Source: Nocardioides sp. Root190 (GTDB lineage: Bacteria > Actinomycetota > Actinomycetes > Propionibacteriales > Nocardioidaceae). From it: 64,000 nt of DNA. The translations under genes were made by a program, and so were the position numbers. This document shows, piece after piece, positions 59,105-64,000 of the stretch. The stretch spans positions 328,481 through 392,480 of the forward strand of contig NZ_LMIA01000013.1 of NCBI RefSeq assembly GCF_001428565.1, written 5' to 3'. The first letter of the stretch is position 1. Each line of letters begins with the position of its first letter. The notes under the pieces are model-generated. The model was given only the letters and a program-made list of their open reading frames with translations. It did not search any database and was not told where the DNA came from.

Positions 59105-60561
59105 GCGACCTGCACGAGCTCAGCGCGACGGAGCAGGTGAAGGGACTTCGGACGCGCGAGATCAGCTCCGCCGACCTGACCCGTCACTACCTCGACCGCA
59201 TCACCCGACTCGATCCCGACCTCGGCGCCTTCGTGACCGTGGACGGCGACGCCGCGCTGCAGTCCGCGGCGCGTGCCGACGAGCTGCTCGACCAGGGGGC
59301 TGACCAGGGCGCTGACCAGGGCGGCAAACAGGGCGTGCTGCCGGCTCTCACCGGGCTGCCCCTCGGCATCAAGGACCTCGCCCCCACGGCCGGTCTGCGC
59401 ACGACCTTCGGCTCAGCGCCCTTCACCGACCACGTGCCCGCCGAGGACTCCTGGACCGTCGGCCTGCTGCGACGGGCCGGAGCGGTCTTCGTCGGCAAGA
59501 CCAACACCCCGGAGTTCGGCGCCAGCTGCTTCACCGAGAACGACGTCACCGAGCGCCCGTCCGTCACGCCCTACGCGACCACCCACTACTCCAGCGGGTC
59601 GAGCGGTGGCGCGGCGACGGCGGTGGCCGCGGGCCTGCTCCCCCTCGCCCATGCCAGCGACAGCGCGGGATCCATCCGCACACCGGCGTCGGCCTGCCAC
59701 CTCGTCGGCATCAAGCCGAGTCGTGGCCTGGTGAGCTCGGCGCCGGCGTCCGCCTTCATGGCCGTCGGCACCGAAGGGCCGCTGGCCCGCACGGTCGCCG
59801 ACGCGGCCCTCCTGCTCGACGTGATGGCCCGTCCCGCCCCCGGCGATCTCTACGGATGGACCTCGCCCTCACGCTTCACCGACGCCGCGGCGAGCGGGCC
59901 CGGGCGTCGCCTGAGGATCGCCGCGTGGACCGACCCCGGACTCGCTGCGGACCCGCATCCCGAAGCCGTCGCCGCCGTACGACGAGCTGTCGACCTGTTG
60001 CGGGAACTGGGCCATGACGTCCGCGAGATCCCGAACCCGGGCGTGGGCGACAAGCTGGTCCGGGACGCGCTGGAGACGTGGTTCGCGACGACCGTCGCAC
60101 ACGCAGCCACCCTGATGGCGCCGGTCGGGTCGCGACCGCAGCTCCGGAGCTACACCCGGCACCTGATGGACGTCTGCGGGCAGCTCTCCGCCCAGGACGT
60201 GCTGACGGCGCACTCCGTGCTCGCCGGGCATGCGAGCTCGATGCTGTCGGTGTTCGAGGACATCGACGTCGCCCTCACCCCCGCGACGAACGGTCCGCCG
60301 GTCCCGATCGGGCACTTCGCCCAGCAGGGCGTGGAGAACGTGTCGAGCCTGATGCTCGACTGGTCCTGCTTCACACCCTGGGTGAACTTCACCGGGCAGC
60401 CGGCCGTCGCCGTGCCCTCCCACCTGGACGAGGCCGGCCTTCCCCACGGCGTGCAGCTGATCGGGCGACCCCAGCACGACGCAGCGCTGGTCGCCCTCGC
60501 CGCCGAGCTCGAGGCGGCCGCGTCCTGGCAGGACATCCACCCTCCCCCTTGGTACCAGTGA
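59101..60561 (+). CDS. Amidase (amidase-signature family)
   Basis: A 486-residue amidase-signature hydrolase. The Ser-cisSer-Lys triad is complete: Lys in GLPLGIKDLAP (about residue 93), cis-Ser in SSGSSGGAATA (about 167) and nucleophile Ser in SDSAGSIRTPAS (about 190), where one Gly of the usual GGSIR is Ala. It hydrolyses amides or carbamates; the substrate cannot be predicted. A three-unit 12-base repeat near 59290 encodes a DQGADQGADQG loop in the N-terminal helix region. GTG start coupled to tetR. Confidence 0.9.
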   Translation: MSDLHELSATEQVKGLRTREISSADLTRHYLDRITRLDPDLGAFVTVDGDAALQSAARADELLDQGADQGADQGGKQGVLPALTGLPLGIKDLAPTAGLRTTFGSAPFTDHVPAEDSWTVGLLRRAGAVFVGKTNTPEFGASCFTENDVTERPSVTPYATTHYSSGSSGGAATAVAAGLLPLAHASDSAGSIRTPASACHLVGIKPSRGLVSSAPASAFMAVGTEGPLARTVADAALLLDVMARPAPGDLYGWTSPSRFTDAAASGPGRRLRIAAWTDPGLAADPHPEAVAAVRRAVDLLRELGHDVREIPNPGVGDKLVRDALETWFATTVAHAATLMAPVGSRPQLRSYTRHLMDVCGQLSAQDVLTAHSVLAGHASSMLSVFEDIDVALTPATNGPPVPIGHFAQQGVENVSSLMLDWSCFTPWVNFTGQPAVAVPSHLDEAGLPHGVQLIGRPQHDAALVALAAELEAAASWQDIHPPPWYQ

Positions 60562-60572
60562 AGGACCACGTC

Positions 60573-61487
60573 ATGGGCTCACGACCAACACCCACCCCGC
60601 GCACGCTCGACCCCGGCGCAGGCCTCACCGAGCAGCACGTCTCGCTGCCCGACGGCCGACGGATCCGCGTCGTCGTCGCAGGCACCGGCACCGGACCGCT
60701 GGTCGTCCTCGAGGCCGGGATGAGCGCACCGGCGGCCAGCTGGGTGCACACGCAGCGGGAGATCAGCGCCCGCACCCGCACGCTGTCCTACGACCGCGCG
60801 GGCTACGCCGGCAGCGACGTCGACGCCCACCCGAGGACGCTCGAACGACTGACCGACGACCTGACTGCGGTGCTCGACGCACTGGACGAGACCGCGCCGG
60901 TCGTCCTCGTCGGACACAGCTGGGGTGGCCCGATCCTGCGCTGCTTCGCCGACCGGCACCCCGACCGGGTCGCCGGCCTGGTGTTCGTCGACGCGACCCT
61001 CGCCGAGGCGATGGACGCCGGCTCCGCGCGGATCACCTCGCGCTCCCTGCAGCTGATGTCGCTCCTGGCGCGGGTCGGAGGGCGGCGCCTGATCGAGAAG
61101 CTGGCTCTGCCCCACGGGGCCTCCCCCGAGATCAGCGCGGCCGACCTGACGACGATCATGCGTGACTACGCCTGCACCGAGGCGATGCGGGCCGGAGCGC
61201 GCGAGGCCGCGCAGATCGGCGCAGCACTGCCGGTGATGGTGGCGCTGCAGGAGGCCGGAACCCCCGACGTGCCCACCGTCTGCCTGCAGGGCGGGCGAGT
61301 CGACCGCGGCATGGCCACGTTGCGGCCACTGCTCAACCGGACCGCCGCGACGCTGATGGAGGCCGCCCCCCAGGGGCGGGTCGTCATCGTCGCCGACGCC
61401 GGTCACCTCATCCCGCAGGAGTCCCCCGGCGTCGTACGCGACGCGGTCCTCGACGTGCTCGACGCCCTCGACGCAGTTCCGGAGTGA
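60573..61487 (+). CDS. Alpha/beta hydrolase
   Basis: A 304-residue alpha/beta hydrolase. The nucleophile elbow is GHSWGG (Ser near residue 119), an oxyanion-type LEAGMSAPAASW loop lies near 47, and the catalytic His is in ADAGHLIPQE near 280. Esterase, lactonase or similar activity is likely. The ATG at 60573 is preferred to a GTG overlapping the amidase stop because AAGGA lies seven bases before it. Third gene of the TetR operon; it could hydrolyse an ester produced with the amidase product. Confidence 0.87.
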   Translation: MGSRPTPTPRTLDPGAGLTEQHVSLPDGRRIRVVVAGTGTGPLVVLEAGMSAPAASWVHTQREISARTRTLSYDRAGYAGSDVDAHPRTLERLTDDLTAVLDALDETAPVVLVGHSWGGPILRCFADRHPDRVAGLVFVDATLAEAMDAGSARITSRSLQLMSLLARVGGRRLIEKLALPHGASPEISAADLTTIMRDYACTEAMRAGAREAAQIGAALPVMVALQEAGTPDVPTVCLQGGRVDRGMATLRPLLNRTAATLMEAAPQGRVVIVADAGHLIPQESPGVVRDAVLDVLDALDAVPE

Positions 61488-61491
61488 TGAC

Positions 61492-63030
61492 ATGTACCTC
61501 ACGCAATCCCTGCACCGACTGCTCCAGCAGAACCCCCACGCGCCGCTCACCATGGACGGCGACCGCGTGCGCACCGTGCGCGAGTCGGTGGACCGGATCG
61601 CCCGACTGGCCGGCGCCTTCAGGGACCTGGGCGTCGCACCGGGCGACCGCGTCGCGATCCTCGCGCTCAACTCGGACCGCTACCTCGAGTACCTCCAGGC
61701 CTGCTGGTGGATGGGCGCCGCGGTCAACCCGGTCAACATCCGGTGGGCGGAGCCGGAGATCCGCTACTCGCTCGAGCAGTCGGGCACGCGGGTGCTGCTC
61801 GTGGACGACATGTTCGCGCCCGTCGTCGACTCGCTGCGCGAGGTCCTCGACGTCGTCATCCATTGCGGCCAAGGCCCCACGCCACCGGGGATGCACGACT
61901 ACGAGACCCTCGTGGCCGACGCCGATCCCGTGCCGGACGGGCGCCACGGCGGCGACACCCTCGCCGGGGTCTTCTACACGGGCGGGACCACCGGCTTCCC
62001 CAAGGGCGTGATGCTCAGCCACGCCAACCTGCTGGTCTCCTCGATGGGCAGCCTGGCGGCCGAGCCGATCGCCGTCCCGGGCGGGCGGATGCTGCACGCC
62101 GCTCCCCTGTTCCACCTCGCGGGACTCACGACGTGGAACATGCAGACCCTCGTCGGCGGCACGCACGTCGTCGTACCGTCCTTCGAGCCGGTCGCCGTCA
62201 TGCGGGCCATTCAGCAGCACCGGATCACCACGGCCATGCTGCCGCCGATCATGATCCAGATGGTCGTGGACCACCCCGACCGTGCGGACTACGACCTGTC
62301 GAGCTTCCAGGCAGTGCTGTACGGCGCATCGCCGATGCCGGAAGCCCTGTTGCGGCGGGCGATGGCGACCTTCCCGGAGGCGCGCTTCGTGCAGGCCTAC
62401 GGCATGACCGAGCTCGCGCCGGTCGTCACCCTCCTCACCGCCGACGACCACGTCGACGGCACCCGACTGCGTTCGGGCGGACGATCAGCGCCCCACACGG
62501 AGATCCGGATCGTCGACGCCGACGGCGCAGAGCTGCCCAGCGGCACCGTCGGGGAGATCACGGTCCGCGGTGGCCACGTGATGAGCGGCTACTGGAACAA
62601 GCCCGACGAGACGACGTCAGCCCTGCGCGACGGCTGGATGCACACCGGCGACGGGGGCTACCTGGACGACGCCGGCTACCTCTTCATCGTCGACCGGATC
62701 AAGGACATGATCGTCACCGGCGGCGAGAACGTGTACTCCGCCGAGGTCGAGAACGTCCTCGCCCAGCACCCCGCCGTCGCGGCCTGCGCCGTCATCGGCG
62801 TCCCCGACGAGGTGTACGGCGAGCGCGTGCACGCCGTCGTGACGCTCCTGCCCGGCCACACGGCCACGGAGAACGAGCTGCGCGAGCACTGCAAGGCCCT
62901 CGTCGCCGGCTACAAGGCCCCGCGATCGGTCGACTTCATCGACGCCCTCCCCCTCTCCCCGGCCGGCAAGGTGCAGAAGCGGGAGCTGCGCGCGCCGTAC
63001 TGGGCGGGCACGAGCCGGGCCGTGAACTGA
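61492..63030 (+). CDS. AMP-dependent acyl-CoA synthetase/ligase
   Basis: A 512-residue ANL-family ligase activating a carboxylic acid to its CoA thioester through an acyl-adenylate. The core motifs are YTGGTTGFPKGV (about residue 160), YGMTE (about 304), the GDGGYLDDAGYLFIVDRIKDM hinge (about 390) and the catalytic Lys in SPAGKVQKREL near the end. It resembles fatty or aromatic acyl-CoA ligases. GGAG lies before the ATG, four bases after the hydrolase stop. It would activate the acid freed by the amidase or hydrolase. Confidence 0.92.
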   Translation: MYLTQSLHRLLQQNPHAPLTMDGDRVRTVRESVDRIARLAGAFRDLGVAPGDRVAILALNSDRYLEYLQACWWMGAAVNPVNIRWAEPEIRYSLEQSGTRVLLVDDMFAPVVDSLREVLDVVIHCGQGPTPPGMHDYETLVADADPVPDGRHGGDTLAGVFYTGGTTGFPKGVMLSHANLLVSSMGSLAAEPIAVPGGRMLHAAPLFHLAGLTTWNMQTLVGGTHVVVPSFEPVAVMRAIQQHRITTAMLPPIMIQMVVDHPDRADYDLSSFQAVLYGASPMPEALLRRAMATFPEARFVQAYGMTELAPVVTLLTADDHVDGTRLRSGGRSAPHTEIRIVDADGAELPSGTVGEITVRGGHVMSGYWNKPDETTSALRDGWMHTGDGGYLDDAGYLFIVDRIKDMIVTGGENVYSAEVENVLAQHPAVAACAVIGVPDEVYGERVHAVVTLLPGHTATENELREHCKALVAGYKAPRSVDFIDALPLSPAGKVQKRELRAPYWAGTSRAVN

Positions 63031-63326
63031 TGGGGCCGGACATGGACCTGATGGATGCGGACCTGACCGTCGACCTGACCGTGGAGGCGACCCACGAACA
63101 GAGCCTCGTGGGGCGGCTCGCCGTACTCCTCAATGCCCACGAGGTGACCGCTTTCGTCTACCGGACCGACCCGCAACGCCACCTCGCCACTGTCGAGGTG
63201 AGCGTGGCCGGCGGCGAGCTCCAGGTCGAGCGCGCGGCCCATCGCCTGCGTCGGGTGATCGGGGTGCACCGCGTGACGACCCGGGACCACGCGTACTTCG
63301 GCGAGGTCTCCGTCTCCACACAGTGA
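63030..63326 (+). CDS. Small ACT-like domain protein
   Basis: A 98-residue protein resembling a single ACT domain, as in small subunits of acetolactate synthase: a beta strand with TVEATHEQSLVGRLAVLLNAHEV, a helix, a second strand block with HLATVEVSVAGGELQ, and a final helix-strand RRVIGVHRVT. A free-standing amino-acid-sensing domain is suggested. The ATG overlaps the ligase stop (TGATG); an alternative ATG at 63042 is possible. It closes the TetR operon and may regulate one of its enzymes by binding an amino acid. Family assignment is tentative. Confidence 0.65.
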   Translation: MGPDMDLMDADLTVDLTVEATHEQSLVGRLAVLLNAHEVTAFVYRTDPQRHLATVEVSVAGGELQVERAAHRLRRVIGVHRVTTRDHAYFGEVSVSTQ

Positions 63327-63335
63327 ATGATCGTC

Positions 63336-63364
63336 TTGCGCGGACATTCGAACAGGTGTACGAT
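63336..63364 (+). promoter_or_regulatory. Promoter of the DUF222 gene with overlapping LexA (SOS) box
   Basis: TTGCGC (63336-63341), a 17-base spacer and TACGAT (63359-63364) form a promoter. The sequence TCGAACAGGTGTACGA (63348-63363) differs from the actinobacterial SOS consensus TCGAAC-N4-GTTCGA at one position and overlaps the -10, where LexA would block initiation. The 162-base stretch between the -10 and the ATG at 63527 is a long leader holding no recognised gene. Confidence 0.75.
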
Positions 63365-63526
63365 CGTGCCACGGCCGACGGCCGGGACGCATCGAGAGGT
63401 CCCGGGCACCCGAGGTCTGAGTTCGTCAGGACATGACACGCACCGTCCGGGTGTGGAGTCGCTGCACCACCGGTGCCTCCTGGAGGGCGACAACCCCGTT
63501 GTCGTGCCTGCCCGAGGAGCCCCCGG

Positions 63527-64000
63527 ATGTCCGTCGCCACCGCCACCCGCACCCACCCGATCCTGGGGTGCGCGCGGGAGGTACGCGCGGCACTCGCTGC
63601 GGTGGGTGAGGTCCAGCCGGTCTTCATGGACACCGCACAGAAGCAGACCGCGCTGGTCGAGCTCGCCCAGGCCGAGGCCCAGCTCACCGAGCTACGGCTC
63701 CGGGTCCTCGCCGCAGCAGACGACATCGGCCAGGAGTCCGGCGCCCGCGACGCCGCGGCCTGGCTCTCCCACGCGACCAGGACCGATCCAGCCCTCTCAC
63801 GAGCCGACGCCCGGCTCGCGAAAGCACTCGAGATCCGCACCACTGTCGCCGCCGGCCTGCGCACAGGCCAGGTGACGGCCGCACAGGCCCGCGTGATCAC
63901 CAACATCCTGTCCGAGCTCCCCACCGACCTCGACCCACAACTGGTCCAGGACGCCGAGACCACACTGGTCGGCTACTGCGACCAGTTCCGACCCATCGAG
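63527..64000 (+). CDS. DUF222 / 13E12-type protein (probable HNH endonuclease family), 3' truncated
   Basis: The frame runs off the window after 158 codons. The visible part is the DUF222 domain of the 13E12 repeat family: helical, Ala-rich, with QKQTALVELAQAEAQLTELRLRVLAAADDIG, then AAWLSHATRTDPALSRADARLAKALE and a GLRTGQVTAAQARVI segment. Full-length members usually carry a C-terminal HNH nuclease motif, which would lie outside the window. GAGGAG six bases before the ATG fixes the start. The LexA-like promoter suggests DNA-damage induction, as known for some mycobacterial 13E12 proteins. Confidence 0.85.
   Translation, partial: MSVATATRTHPILGCAREVRAALAAVGEVQPVFMDTAQKQTALVELAQAEAQLTELRLRVLAAADDIGQESGARDAAAWLSHATRTDPALSRADARLAKALEIRTTVAAGLRTGQVTAAQARVITNILSELPTDLDPQLVQDAETTLVGYCDQFRPIE

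Noticed and set aside
63434..63609. Small ORF (about 58 codons) in the leader of the DUF222 gene
   Set aside because: It overlaps the DUF222 start, has poor ribosome-site spacing and no recognisable sequence; kept as leader.

Overview
The window is high-GC DNA (roughly 70% by eye) that is densely packed, with ATG/GTG starts, many 1-4 base start/stop overlaps and many probable leaderless starts. Together with an actinobacterial GlnA2-GlnE pair, a DUF7455 protein, an hrdB/sigA-like sigma factor close to parE and parC, DtxR/IdeR-type iron boxes, an LprG-like lipoprotein and a DUF222 protein, this points to an actinomycete, most plausibly Nocardioidaceae (Nocardioides-like). The genus is inference; no 16S gene is present. 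No prophage, insertion sequence or CRISPR array was seen.

Layout. 1-500: end of a glycosyltransferase gene and a small membrane protein. 581-4510 (minus): ferric-siderophore ABC importer with DtxR/IdeR-like boxes. 4594-11792 (minus): MntP-type Mn exporter, then the nitrogen/NAD block glnE, glnA2, nadE. 11815-14541 (plus): VOC protein, panB, secreted sugar-dehydrogenase-like protein. 14559-17927 (minus): M3 peptidase and a membrane-anchored transglycosylase-like protein with a Pro/Glu/Thr tail. 18065-25886: thymidine kinase, phosphodiesterase, DUF5998, GNAT/acyl-CoA-synthetase fusion, and topoisomerase IV subunit A. 25891-28889 (plus): LprG/P55-like lipoprotein-transporter pair and beta carbonic anhydrase. 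28923-31843: PaaI thioesterase, GlxA-type regulator with a DJ-1/PfpI partner, and a small hypothetical gene. 32026-35339: HelR, preceded by an exact rifamycin-associated element, then an LLM oxidoreductase. 35383-43565: parE, DUF7455, a second iron importer bracketed by strong hairpins, and the principal sigma factor.

43767-47522 holds an HhH-GPD protein, an MFS transporter, a membrane protein and a TetR mini-operon. 47614-50944 is a tightly coupled triad of circularly permuted ATP-grasp, alpha-E and transglutaminase-fold proteins; the last has lost the expected catalytic Cys and His. 50955-53104: TPR protein, medium-chain dehydrogenase, RNase P RNA and tRNA-Gly(TCC). 53195-63326 is a divergent module: a dipeptide-type ABC importer with fused permease and ATPase on one side, and TetR, amidase, alpha/beta hydrolase, acyl-CoA ligase and a small ACT-like protein on the other, separated by a perfect 16-base palindrome. 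The right edge carries the start of a DUF222 (13E12-type) gene behind a promoter overlapped by a LexA-like SOS box.

Together the window mixes housekeeping genes (topoisomerase IV, sigma factor, RNase P, glutamine synthetase regulation, NAD and pantothenate synthesis) with regulated accessory units: two iron importers, antibiotic-responsive HelR, an uptake/amide-degradation module, an uncharacterised ATP-grasp triad and a DNA-damage-responsive gene. All functional assignments come from reading motifs and gene order; no database search was run.
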